Part shown: piece by piece, positions 34,437-46,532 of the stretch
How the letters are laid out: each line of letters begins with the position of its first letter
How positions within the stretch are numbered: position 1 is the first letter of the stretch
DNA from: Paramecium tetraurelia
Taxonomy: Eukaryota; Ciliophora; Oligohymenophorea; Peniculida; Parameciidae
DNA length: 64,000 bases
Assembly: GCF_000165425.1 (NCBI RefSeq)
Contig: NW_001799166.1
Location: forward strand, 126,459-190,458
Reading direction: 5' to 3'
Made by a program: the position numbers and the translations under genes
The notes under the pieces: generated by a model
What the model saw: the letters and a program-made list of their open reading frames with translations, nothing else
What the model was told of the DNA's origin: nothing
Database searches by the model: none

Positions 34437-34953
34437 TCCAGCAGATAATTTAGGTGAGTTAAGAATGTATTTCTATTTTTTATGTTTATCTGAGCTATTT
34501 TGATGTAGCATAAAATAAATATTTAATAATTTTTATTCAAGTTTTTATTGAAAATTAAATAAATGCAGCCTTAACTAATCAATGCGCTAATCACACAACA
34601 ACATATTTGTAGTTATAGTAATTTTGCACATATAATTTTACTTTTCGGAATAATATTAATATTTAATTCAACTTTAATTTAATTTGTAAGTAATTTATAG
34701 TTATAATGAATTAAAAATTGAAAATGAGTTTTCTAGTGATAGACAATATATTTGGAGAATTTAAAAGAATAATCAATGTAAATAAAGTTAACGAAGTGAT
34801 AAAACTAATAATTTAATGAATTGAGAGACTTCTTAAGTTTAGATTGAATGATCTTAAGAACTAGGCTATAATTTGTGAATATAGTAATGATATTATAATT
34901 TGAGTTGGATAGTTTTTAATTTGATTCAATTACAATATTATTTTATTCAAAAA
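34437..34953. other. Gene-free AT-rich gap
   Basis: About 80% A+T with many short runs. No frame on either strand stays open with coding-like composition. It separates two divergently placed genes (minus at 34436, plus at 34954) and so probably holds both upstream regions. Confidence 0.5.
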
Positions 34954-35988
34954 ATGTTATTTGTAATACTCTGTTTAATTTCCACTTTAAAAGCATAAGA
35001 TGAGGATGAAATTGAATATGATGTTGTTGAAACATTACAAAGTGCTTGCAGATGTAGTTAGATTTTGAGTGAAGTTGATTGCAAACAATTTTGTTTTTGG
35101 GTAGCTGATTCTGATGGTAAAACTGGAAAATGTAGAGATAGATTATGTAGTGATTATACAGATAAGAGTTCATGCAATGGGGATGAAAAGAATTTATGTT
35201 ATTTTAATTAAGAATCAAATCAATGCAAAAATTTAAGAGGAGACTGCAATAGTTTTGACACTTAGGAATAATGCGAGGCTAAACAAAATTGCTTATGGTA
35301 AAATTAGCCAGATGATGAGGGTGTTTAATGTTAAGTTTAGGAATAACCAGAAGAAGAAATTCCTGTTATTTGCAATGACATTAATTAACAAGAAGTTTGT
35401 GATTAAAGCACAGAATCTAATAGTGGTTATTAATGTGCTTGGTTATTAAATCCTGTCGAAGAAGTATCAACTTAAACTGCTTCTTCTAATGATTCAACAA
35501 CTAGACTCTTAAAGGTCGATAACACTGGATATTGTACAAGATTCTCAATTAAAAAATGTACAGATGTGAATAATATTGATGCTGATGATTCAATCAAAGA
35601 GATGCTTTGTAATAGATTTCCAGAGACTTGTAGATACACAATTCAAACATCAAATGGCATCACTGTAACAGGAACCAATTTCAATCTTGTTTCCTATTCT
35701 TGTGAATAACGAACTTGCACAGATTATGGAACCAAAGAATTATGTGAAAATAACTATATTGTCCCTGATTTCGAAGACTATCTTCATTTATGCAGTTGGA
35801 CATCTGACTCCTGTATTGAAGGATTGGTAATTGAAAAATTCTCTCCTTTGAACAGTCCCGATAACTGCTATAAGGAAGAAACTCGGTATTAGTTGACATG
35901 GAATCAGGAAATCAATAAATGCACTAAATGTCCAGGAGAAGGATATATACTGAGTTTACTATTCAGTCTTTATGTTTTTGCATTATGA
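34954..35988 (+). CDS. Secreted Cys-rich surface-type protein, 344 aa
   Basis: An intronless frame of 345 codons runs from ATG 34954 to TGA 35986-35988. The N-terminus MLFVILCLISTLKAQ is a signal peptide. The mature part has over 25 cysteines in repeating CxxC / CxxxxxxC spacings (CRCSQI, CKQFCFW, CEAKQNCLW, CSWTSDSC) with W and D/E-rich loops. It ends in a hydrophobic tail ILSLLFSLYVFAL with no basic residues after it, as expected for a GPI-anchor signal. This resembles the Cys-rich, GPI-linked surface proteins of ciliates, though it is much shorter than immobilisation antigens. Expression is probably at the cell or ciliary surface. Confidence 0.78.
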
Positions 35989-36068
35989 TAATATAGATTT
36001 ATTTATTATATGACAGAAAAATTTAAAAACTCTATTATAAATTTAAATAAAAAGTATAGAAATAGAAT

Positions 36069-39000
36069 TCAATTCTTATCAAGGTTCATTAAACAGCCAT
36101 CTGCAAGTAATTTCTCTATCATATTTTTAAAATTAGATTCGTTGCCATATCGAATTAACAATAATTATAAAGAGCAATCCTAAACAATCTCTTATTGCTG
36201 CACAAACAATTTTATGTTAGAATTTACTGAATGGATACTCTAATCTTAGTTTCATTGCTTCTCTTTAAAATTCTTTATTGATTAATCCACTTACTTTCTT
36301 ACTATTGCTAGTCCATATTGAAGCCATTCTTTTAGAAACTTCAATAATATATTCTGCACACTATTCTATGCTACCAAAATTATTTTTATTAAGATTGTTT
36401 AAGACCTGCTTTAAATCATCTTTATTATGAATTATCATAAGATTTTCTTAATTACTCATCAATTCGAATAACATTTCAAAAATATTAAAATTTTTGGGAT
36501 ATGTTGCCTTCAACAATTTCTCCATTTAGTTTCTTAGTTATTCTTTAATTTCCTCTTTACTTAGATTATTAATAAGAATGCCTTCCTAAAGAACTGAAGC
36601 AAGGATATAAGAAAACACTTATATATATTCCTTAGTATAGCATGATTTTTATTGTAAACTTTCTAAAACATCGATGCAGTCTTCGAAATCTGGATGTTTT
36701 TTAATGACACATTTTAAATGTTAGATTGCTTCATCATCAGCCTATTACATTTACAGAGCAATCGAATATCTTATATGATATTTCTCAATGTTATCGTTTA
36801 AAGTGCATGCTTTTTAAAGCATTTCAGCTGCCTCTTTGAAATCTTATTAAAAATATAGTAATTGTCCAAGTTCAAAATACAACTCTGATTATTAGTTATC
36901 CAATTTCAAGCCTTAATATAGGTCTTGTATTGCTTCTGTGTATTGCTTGAGTTAAATTCTAATTTTGGCTAAAGATTTAAATTTATAATTACATCTTTTG
37001 AGATAAAATTCAAAATTCTGATTATTCAAAGCTATAAGTTCATCATAGACACTCTTTGCATTAACATAATCTTTGGTTTACTCGCACATTTAAGCCTTTT
37101 CTATATAATATAAAGGGATATTTCCATTTTCGGTTATCAATTGATTATACAATTTATTTGCGTATTCATAATTTTTATTATCTCTACTTGTGTTGGCAAT
37201 TTTAAGTTTTAATTCTTAGTTATTAAAATCTATCTCCATGGCTTCTTCAAAATTCTGTTTAGCAGACAAGTTTTAACGTAATTTCAAATGACAAAACCCT
37301 ATTAATTTAAAATGATTAATACCTTTTTCAAACAATAACATTGATTTCTATTTTGGTTCTAAAATGTATTTAATGATCTAATCATAGCATTATATTGCTT
37401 GGTTATACAATTTTAACATACTTAAACAAAATCCTATGATTTATAATAAAATATACCTTTATGCTTTATTGCCATGAAATTACTTTAATCATGAACAATT
37501 ACTTTGTTAAAGTCATCTAGAGCAGCTTAGTAATTTTATTATTGCATAAAAGCAAGTCCTCTAAAAAAGTAGGTTGAATAATCAGTAGGATCGATTGTTA
37601 GTAATTAATCACAATATTCTCTTAATTAAGAATATTGTTAGAGTGTGCTCTGAATTTTAATAATCATTTTAAAAGATTTTATTTCCTTTGGATATTAGGT
37701 GTGAATCTTCTAAAAGTATTCTAAAGATTGGTTTAATTAATTTAAATTGAATAGACTCATTGCTATTCCAAATAAACCTTCTAAATTCTTGGAGTCCAGT
37801 GTTAGTACTTCATTGCATAAATTAATTGACCTTTCAAATAACTTCTAAGAAAAATAAGCTTGACCTATAAATGAATTAAAAAGCTCATTACTTTTGCAAT
37901 TTAATATGGCAATCTAAATTTATGGAATTTACTATTCTAATTATTGATCACAAAATTCATGTAAGTTTTCATAGTTTTTTTAAATCATGAACAAATTACA
38001 GATAGATTGAATGGCTTCAAGATATCCAGGATCTTATTTTAATGCTCGTTGATACAATTCCAAAGCTTAGTCGTATTTTTATTGTTTTACTTTTAAATGA
38101 CCTAATTTCGAAACATCAAATACCATAATTTAATAATACTCCTTTATCATTTTATTTTAATTCCAGGGCTGTTTCGTAATAGCATTAAGCCTTCTCGAAA
38201 TTGTTTAGCCTTGTTAATACAAAAGCCATTCCGAAATACCCCTCAAATGATTTTTCATTCATTTCCACTAATTTATTAAACACATTAAGAGCCTCTTAAT
38301 ACTTTTTGTTCAATATGTATATGTTCCCTAAAATAGACAATTTATATACCAATTTCTGCCAAGGCCTTCGAATGTTGTTTATCGAGTTAAGTTGCCATTT
38401 GACAAAAATACAAAGCCTATTGTAAATTGTTTTAACCAAGATGAGCCAAACCTAAAATCTATAAATACTGTTAGTACCTTTCAAGTACTACGCCTCAGCC
38501 ATATTTGGAGATCTGAGTAAAATACGGTCAATTAACTCTATCGCTTTCTCATATTGTTGTTTTCTCAATAGCTTAAATGCTTCTATAAATGCTATTAATA
38601 CCATTAACTAATTGGGCATTATTGTTTATTTTGTGGATTTAAGTTGGGTTAGCTAATTTATCAAAATCTATGTTTAGTAACTAATAACATACTTGTTAGC
38701 GATGACTTACAATTGATAATAAAACTGCTGCTACATTGATTGCTTTTTGCTTGGCTTTAACCCATTAAAATAATTTTTGATTTATGTATCGATTAAATCA
38801 TTTCATTTATAACATAAAAACGTAAAATAGTTCATTGTTATTTTAATATAATTCAAAAAAGCTGTCAGTCGTCTTTCTTTTAAATAATACATCAATTGCA
38901 AATTATTCATTAAACTTTAAATAGTTAGTTTTTAGCCTGACATCTCCCCTTAAGTATTTGGATCGTAAAATTTTATAGGTTTTTTAAACACAACTTCCAT
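36069..39000 (-). CDS. Long TPR-repeat protein, about 900 aa
   Basis: From about residue 120 onward the protein consists of tandem 34-residue tetratricopeptide repeats, with the A-G-F/Y-A-P spacing clear in YEKAIELIDRILLRSPNMAEA, LGQNNLQQALYFCQMA and FEGYFGMAFVLTRLNNFEKA. It ends at TGA 36069-36071. Introns 38452-38477 (26 nt) and 38328-38349 (22 nt) are needed. The start is either ATG 38619 (MPNQLMVLIAF) or, more likely, ATG 39000 (MEVVFKKPIKFYDPNTQ). A 25-nt GTATGT...ATAG intron near 38672-38696 joins an upstream coding-like stretch in frame to MPNQ, and another intron further upstream is unresolved. TPR proteins are scaffolds; intraflagellar transport or cell-cycle complexes are possibilities only. 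Confidence 0.75.
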
Positions 39001-40092
39001 AATATTTCAGTTGAAAAACTAGTCTATATTGCTCTGTATATCATTTTGATATGATAATTTAAGCTCTTAAATTATACCTAATCTATTTATCCTATGAAAA
39101 ATCAAATAGAAGTCAAAAATAACGTATGTATCTTTGATAGTTAGATAAAAAAAGATGAGAGATACAATCTTTGGATTTTTAAAATAATCATAATTAATAA
39201 ATTTATCTCTTCTTCTAAAATAAGAACTTGCTGAATTTTGTTTAACAATAATTTTCAGAATATTTTGAAGACAGTTAGTTTAAATATTTTTCAGATCATA
39301 ATTGAAATATGTAGATATAATAATTGCTTGTTAATAAGTTTACTTTAATAATTTTAACTAATAAAATATGAAATAAAACTTAAATGGCGTGACGTTACAT
39401 CACAAAAAGTAAGGGTTAACATATAAAAACTTTTCTTGATTTTTAATATAGTTTATTTGATAAAATATTTGAGTCTGTTTAAATATTAATTAAATTTATA
39501 AATTACTTCATTGTTGAACTAAATTTCCAAATTTTATTTTGAGAAATAATTTCAATTTCCTCTGTTTCCAAATCAATATTAATCCATTAATCTTTGATTT
39601 CTTAGTATTGAATTCAATAATTGCTTGAGATATTTTAGATTAATTTATAATAATTGAAAATCAAATTTTATGTAACAACGTCGATATGAGAAAAATCGAA
39701 AATAGATACCTAACAATATCGATCACGTTGCCAGAAGATATCTCATTCCAATCTGATTTTATAATATTTAGAGATGATCAAGAACTGTTTAATAATTAAA
39801 AAAATCAATATTATCAATAATTTAAAGAATCTATTTATTTATTTCTCATAGATTTTAGCATTTAATGAGTTACTATAATCGATAATTATATATTTATTTC
39901 TGTAAGAATGTTTTAAATATTAAGGCTGTTAATTTTAATAAATAATTTATTTATCTCTACAACGAATATTTCACATAATTAAAATGTTAATATCCTTAAA
40001 TTTGAAAATCTAAAAGACGATTAGAGTTATCATATATGAAAAATTCACAGAAGTAGGCTTTCATAGGTTAATGATATATTTAAATATAATTT
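39001..40092. other. AT-rich gap with one gene relic or small ORF
   Basis: About 1.1 kb without a confident gene. A plus-strand frame from about 39634 to TGA 39866-39868 has coding-like composition (ITLPEDISFQSDFIIFRDDQ; ATG at 39686, 60 codons). It may be a small gene or the last piece of a decayed one. At 39394-39407 lies GTTACATCACAAAA, overlapping the CRE-like TGACGTTACATCA. Its exact reverse complement recurs at 59786-59799. Nothing else was recognised. Confidence 0.4.
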
Positions 40093-41509
40093 TCATTACT
40101 GCTATTGATTTCTCTGAAGGTTCATATGTATTTTTAGGTCAGCCCTACAAGTTGGACAATTCTTGTTAATATATATCCATGCGAGAATGCATTCCTTGTG
40201 AAATAAATGTCTAATTTATAATTATAAATTACTTGCATTTTGTAGATCTGAGATCTGGTTTACTAGTGTAAAGATCAAGGCAAATTGGACAGACATCTGT
40301 GTTCTTTATTTGATCGCTTTCGATCAAAGGTAGTTGCTGCAAGATTTCCTCATCAAAGCTTTTTGCGATGTATTTCTATTCATGTTGCATTTATCTTATC
40401 ATAGCTAAAGCAGATATGGCTTCTTTGATTTTCTTGTTTCTAAAGTATTTGCCAATTGCAAATGAAATACTTAGAATCATAATTATGCCAGCAATCGAAG
40501 CAACTATAATTATTACAGTAGTAGTTGAAATTGTGTTTTATGTGTTTTAATTGATGAGGTCCAAAGAAATATGAATATTTTATTCAACTAGAGATTTCTA
40601 TTTGAAAATAAACCTTATTCTTTTTTGAACGAGTGTGCTATTATCATTTCTGTCTTTTAACTCAAATTCTATGGGTGAAGAAGATGTAAATTCATTGCCT
40701 TCAACTAAAAGATCATAATATTTTCTATTCAAATCTTCTAGCGCAGGTATGTAAAGTACTCTCGTCTTCATTATATACCAATAAACTCCTTCAGAACTAT
40801 TTGTCTAAAATATATTGGTATTTTAAATACTTAAACTATTAAACTCATGGATTCATTTTCACTTTCTTCCAAATCTACATATGCATACTTAGCAGTATTT
40901 TCTAAATTAAGGATTATTTCTTTGTTTTATAGAATATAAGTTGCCTTTTAATGGCAATCATTCCCTATGTAATATTTATTACATAAACATTTTCCATCCT
41001 AAAGAATAAATATATTGAGTACTTAGCAACTGCCTTGGTTGTTGCAGTTGTTTGGACACATTTTAGTGTTGGTGGCAGTAACTGAAATGTTGTAATTCTA
41101 AGTCCATTCAGATGAAGTAGATATATAAACTTATCGAGATTGAAAATCTTCACTTGACAAGAGGATGAAATGAGTAAATCTATTTTCAAGATACCTAAGA
41201 ATTATTGGCATAGTTGCAATACCCATATATATCAAACCCCTTATCTTCTGAAATTTCAGACAAGCTTAAACTAAAATCTGGGGGTTTTCCAAATCCATAA
41301 TGTAAGGAAAAGGTGTCATCTTGCTTGTGAAGTTCAACATTAATGGCATAATAAGGAAATTTGGCTGTATTTGCAATGTTAAGTAGATAAGTATTATTTG
41401 GAGAACTCAATTAAACATCTGACCAAAATTTTGCATTTTCCGAGATTTCTATTATAGTTTCTAATGAAAAAGCGATCTGAAATTATAGCATTTACAGAAT
41501 GAACCACAT
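40093..41509 (-). CDS. EGF-like / transmembrane / RING-H2 protein, probable E3 ubiquitin ligase, 438 aa
   Basis: It starts at ATG 41509 with a signal peptide (MWFILQMLQFQIAF). The lumenal part carries an EGF-like module CPNNCNNQGSCQDGKCLCN, then a beta-rich region. One membrane helix follows (TTVIIIVASIAGIIMILSI), then the cytoplasmic RING-H2 finger: CPICLDL, then C-K-H-LFH-KEC and CPTCRADL. Introns 41195-41222 (28 nt), 24 and 26 nt near the EGF region, and 40211-40232 (22 nt, inside the RING) give 439 codons. Such proteins are usually endosomal or plasma-membrane ubiquitin ligases. The start overlaps the divergent kinase gene. Confidence 0.85.
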
Positions 41510-44387
41510 TTTTGTTATTAATTAATCCTTTATTAAGTTTTAATTAAAAATATAATCTAAATGTAAGGATTGGTACTCTTTTAGAATTTGAGATATGGCA
41601 TTTCTTAACAATTATTGCAATCACAAGTCTTAGTTTCAATAATAGTATCCATTATTATTAATTTAAGGAAAAGTATTATATAAAATAATTCAAAATTGAG
41701 ATGAATGGTAACTAGCTTAAAAATCCTGAAATAGAAATTATAGCTGCTGAAGAAATGAAATCTCGACAACCATCATAATAACATATATCGATCTGTTTCT
41801 GCATATTGCTCACCATAATATATTCGGTTTTATTAGGAATTGAGCAAACATAATTGCCATTAATGATTTGTAGCATATCTTATAACACCCTCATAGCTAT
41901 GATAATATTCATCAACACATCTAAAATTAATACCAAATATTACTTTACAATGATTATCTCGAGTAAATTGATTAGTTTAGTCTCATTATTATTTTTAGAT
42001 TAAGAATACCTAATTATTATAGCATTTTTAATAGATAGTTTGACCCAAGAACCCGATCCAATGAATGCGTTGGAATAAACTATTATTAAACTCAGCTCAC
42101 TTGTAGTTGTATGTATTAACGGAAAGCTTTTATTCATCTTGGTTATGATCTCCATTTCATTGTTGTAACTATTAAAAGATTTGCAAAACAAAGTGTCATA
42201 AATGAAAAAATAATTGAATGTTACTAACATGACACCAAATCAGAATATTTCATAATATTCATAATTGGAAAAACAAAATGATGAGATATGGAAGAATAGA
42301 ATGCAAACAATTCCAATTATTGCCATTATCATATCTATGCAAAATTGGTAAATTGTCCATAAAAACTAGTCCTTCTATACTTTCTTTTCATCTTATAAGT
42401 AAACGGAAGAAGAATTAGAAAATTTGGTAATGAATCATTTAAGTTTTCATGTTTCCAGTAGTAATCTCGAGGAATAAGATGTTTCGTCCATTAATTAATT
42501 CATAAAATAGATAAGAAGACCTCATGCCATGACGTTTAATAATAATTGTAATTAAAGAAATTAAGAAACACTTCAAGATATCCCTATAGGATATTAATCT
42601 TTGAATGAAATTGTGTTGAATTTTAAAAGTAAAGTCCAATGTTCTTTCCTCAATATTCATCACTCCGTTTATTATGAAATCTCATGCCGATAACAACTAG
42701 AAGATGGATCATATCTATAGTTATTTGGATAAATTGTATAAAATGAAAAAGACAATGAACTTTTAATATTTTTGAATGACTTCTCAGGTTAAAATGAAAT
42801 GTAATAAAATATTCTTCTAAACGATTTTAAATCTAAAGTAGTAATAATTACATATATTAGATCCTCCAATCATTCTCTCATGAACTCAGAACCCCACTTA
42901 ATAGTGCTTTGAACTTTTTAACTTCCTCTTTGTAAGAATAAAAGATACCTTTATATGTGAAAGATAATCTGATAGAGCCAGCAATCAATTCATTAAAGAT
43001 ACAAAAGTATCTAATAAATGACATACTTGATTTCTCATCATTTTATCAAGATCACATCAAAATATAACTCAAAGAATTTACTATTTCTGAACTTATTGCC
43101 GAAATTAGTTCGATGTTTTATTATCAATTTAACACTAAATAATTAGCTTTCCATGTTGATTTAAAAGAAAATTAGTTAAATTCATTTTGTACTGATTACA
43201 AAAAGCTTCTTTAAATTTTAATTAATCTTATCTAAAACTCCTTAAAATATTCCTTTAAAGGAGGCTGCGTTCTTAAACTAATATCATTACCAAATCAAAA
43301 TATATTATTTGAAATAGCAGATTAAGGAATAGGTATTGAATAAGGTCTATTATAAAAGTTATCAGATATAAGCAAGAACATGGATAGAAATAAAGAATTT
43401 GTAAAAGATTGGCATGGAATAGGTTTAATAATTTCTTCTATTATTTTATAATACCTTGCTCCTCCAGATATGAACTCTTTTAATATTAAGTCAGAAGGGG
43501 AGAACAAAGGAACGTTTATTTCCTTTTGTATACAAAACTTTTTTCGAGTTCCTGCATCCTAATAGAATATCAAGAATAGCACTTCGAATTGTATGAATAT
43601 TGGAAGTGCATCAAGTCAATTCAAGCAATTGTCAGCTTCTTAATAAATACAACTTAATAGTTCTCTATTCAATGTTATGGGGACTATAGTTAAAGCCACA
43701 GAATTTCACATCACAAGCACTCAAATCAAAACACAATTTGCATAGTATTCTTCAAAAAGATCTTAAAATGACTCTTTTTATTCTGAAAGCAACGATGACT
43801 TCTTAGAAAAGAGATTGGATGATTTAGAAAGTTTGAATCCCTTTTTGATAACAGATATCAATAAGGTTTACAACAAAGTAAAAGATAAATCCTCAAAGGT
43901 CATAAATTTAAAATAAATTAAATAATTAGAGGAAAAAGAATCTGAATTATTCTTGAGTGGATTAAATAGTTTAAAAAAATGTAATTGCATGAGAATTTTA
44001 AGTGTTGATGATGAAATTTTTAATTAAAAGTCCTTATAAATTTTGATTTCTAAAATGGGATTCGAAGTGCTGCTAGCATTTAATGGCTAATAAGCCATTT
44101 AAATAGTATAAAATTTATAAAAGTGTTGTTCATCTTGCAATTTACTTTCTTTAATTCTAATGGATTATCAGATGCCAATAATGAATGGAATTGAAGCAAC
44201 AAAATAATTAATTAATATGATGAATAAATGTTAAATTCCTTATATTACAATTGTTGGATTAACAGCATTTACTAGCTAAAAGGATATAGATAACTGCCAA
44301 AAGGCAGGGATGGAGTAAGTGCTTGCTAAACCATTAAATATATAAGAATTGAAACAAATTTTATTATGTGTATTTAAAAAATATTGA
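41499..44387 (+). CDS. Hybrid sensor histidine kinase with receiver domain, 947 aa
   Basis: It starts at ATG 41499 (MNHIFVINQSFIKFQ); ATG 41701 is an alternative. Introns 41563-41584 (22 nt) and 42838-42860 (23 nt) give 948 codons. The N-terminal third has several membrane helices. The HisKA H-box is SFSHELRTPLNSA. The ATPase domain shows the N-box LINLIQNSLKYSF, G1 EIADQGIGI and G2 WHGIGLIIS. A Ser-rich linker precedes a C-terminal receiver domain: acidic patch SVDDE, phospho-acceptor Asp in LILMDYQMPIMNG, conserved Thr in GLTAFTS and Lys in VLAKPLN. This is an autophosphorylating, phosphorelay-type sensor. The signal sensed is unknown. Confidence 0.92.
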
Positions 44388-44438
44388 TAGTAAATGATTT
44401 TATGAATTAATTTATATGATTTATAAGTACACTTCACG

Positions 44439-44445
44439 TCAAAAC

Positions 44446-44505
<60 letters not shown>

Positions 44506-45357
44506 CTTATTTTGATATCATCTATTTTCCCCTATTCAATATTTTGAAGAAGCCACAGACTTAAGTTGAAATATTTCGAATGTTCTATCTATTTTAAATA
44601 AATACTTGACAATTCAATAACTTTTATTTTATTTTCCTTTCCAATCTATATAATATATATCATTGTAAACATAGTCAAATCTTCATTATTGATTTCGCTT
44701 GAGATGGTGTATCTTTAAATAACTAGCTCATAATTCAATGAAACTGATTCAATTTGAGCAGGTAATTAATATAACAGCTCATTTAAATCAAATAAATCAA
44801 ATAGAATCAAAACTCGCTCAGAAATATATATCTCATCTTAATATCAAATTTTTACCTTTGCGTGTGGTAATATCCCTAAATAATTTTAAACTATATAATT
44901 TCAACCGTTGTTAATTCTATCCCAATAACTAAGTCGCCTTCACTAATTCTAAAAATATATGATGAAATTCAAATGAATCCATTGAGCATTTATGACATCT
45001 GGATTTAAAGAAGCTTGACAATCTCTACATTTCGAAAGAGTTACATTCAATTAAGAGTTTGTATTCTGAAGGTGTTGACTTTTACAGTTGCTATATGGGT
45101 TCCAATATAATATAAAATTTGATGATTAATTGTATTTATTCGTATAAATTAAAGGAGTGTGGGATGGTGAAAAAAAGAGGAAATCTATTATAAGGCAATC
45201 CCTATGGGCAAAGGAATTAATGTGTCAAACGAAATTGTTAATGAGATGAAATTAATAATTTAGTGAAAAAATAATTTCTCGTTAAGAATTAATTTAATTA
45301 TGCCTTAAAAATGGTAAATTATATGTCTATGAAATAAAATTAAAAAAATTAAAACAT
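44439..45357 (-). CDS. Hypothetical protein with C-terminal polyglutamine tail, 299 aa
   Basis: The frame runs from ATG 45357 to TGA 44439-44441. A 19-nt intron at 44837-44855 (GTAAAA...TTAAG) gives exactly 300 codons. The middle and C-terminal parts have good coding composition (LIECNSFEMQRLSSFF, LVKATQLLGQNQQRLKLYS, HSKYFNLSLWLLQNIEQ). The N-terminal 40 residues are Phe-rich and less certain, so the true start may be further in. The protein ends in 20 consecutive glutamines and one Phe: 19 TAA and one TAG codon, read from what looks on the plus strand like an ATT microsatellite. Short CxxC-like Cys (SRCHKCSMD) are present. No family is recognised. Confidence 0.65.
44445..44504. repeat. Trinucleotide microsatellite (ATT)20, coding polyQ as TAA
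   Basis: Twenty uninterrupted trinucleotide units. On the minus strand, in the frame of the gene at 44439-45357, they read as 19 TAA and one TAG, all glutamine in the ciliate code. A standard-code annotation would call this non-coding or a wall of stops. Confidence 0.95.
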
Positions 45358-45656
45358 TAATATTAATATTAAAATCCAATTTTTTATTCTAATCAGACAA
45401 TATGTATTTCTATATAAGATTAATAAAAAGGCATTAATAAGAATATCCTCCAATTTATACAATAAAAAATCAGAGATAAAATTTGTCTCTAATTTTTATA
45501 CTAAAATCAAAAAAAATGTCTCACTAGAATGAATTATCTTTTATTATTATAAGTACATATTTCTATTAAAATACTTTAATGCGAAATAAATGTTAGCTCA
45601 TAATTTAGAAAAAATTAAATAATTTCAATAGAAATTTATTATTAACATAATGTAAT

Positions 45657-46511
45657 TCAATCATCTTCTAAAGATTCCTCTTCGCCTTCATCGTCATCAT
45701 CGTCCTCATCTCCTTCAAAATCATCTTCTTCATCTTCAGCCTTCAGTCCCAAATAAGTGAATAAAGCTTTTGGTATGATTGAATTCACAAATTATGATCC
45801 CAACTCATAATCAAATTGCTCTCTCTCAACTTTCTCATCTTCATTGTTGATCTAATCAACATCTTCGAAGAAATGGAAAAATGTTGGGGCTTTCTCCTCC
45901 TTTTCAATTTCCCTTGTTTATCCTGTTTTCTTATTCTTTTATTTGCGTTTAACAATCTTCTTGGTGATGTTTTTACCCTCCTTCCATTTGATTGAAGATC
46001 CTTTTTATTTAGTTGGAAATTCCTCATCTGAATCCTCAAAAACATAGGATTTAGTTAAAATGCATGCACCAAAATGATCATTGTCTTCAAACTCAAAATT
46101 GATTGTAAAATCCTTTCCATTTTCTCCTAAATCAACATTTACTGATAATAAATGTCTAAATATGGTTTTATCTGCTTCAGATATCAATTTTCCTGTGAGA
46201 CTATTATTCATCAAAACTTGACCCCAATAATTTTGGAGTGGAGATGCTTTGACATCTTTGACATCAATTTAATATGTATTTGCATCTTTAATTTCCTCTT
46301 CAGTTGGAGCTCTGAGTCCTTTGATGATAGCATTGATTTCATTTTATAAAGGAATCACACTCCTCAAATACTCTGTTTAAAGTTGGCGTACTTTCTTCGC
46401 AACTTGTTTCTCTGAATCCACCCATTTATTGAGATGGTGCTAGATTGCGATTGCTGTAGGTTATTATTTTGGAGGAAGTTGTTTAATTGCTTCTAAAATA
46501 GTTGTGTCCAT
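45657..46511 (-). CDS. Nucleosome assembly protein (NAP1/SET family), 284 aa
   Basis: Histone chaperone. An intronless frame of 285 codons runs from ATG 46511 (MDTTILEAIKQLPPKQQ) to TGA 45657-45659. A long N-terminal dimerisation helix (YLRSVIPLQNEINAIIKGLR) is followed by the NAP core: QNYWGQVLMNNSLTGKLISE, then DFTINFEFEDNDHFG, LTKSYVFEDSDE and GSSIKWKEGKNIT. The core continues with the typical PTFFHFFEDV and ends in an acidic tail of Asp/Glu (EDEEDDFEGDEDDDDDEGEE). The basic patch KKIVKRKQKNKKTG fits a nuclear localisation signal. The length is shorter than NAP1 and near SET/TAF-I. It delivers H2A-H2B or H3-H4 during replication and transcription (family knowledge). Confidence 0.93.
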
Positions 46512-46532
46512 AAATTAAAATAAAAAATTAAT

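Noticed and set aside
44742-45253. Plus-strand ORFs with passable composition opposite the polyQ gene
   Set aside because: They need frame changes with no intron, while the minus-strand reading is continuous with one 19-nt intron and better residue composition.
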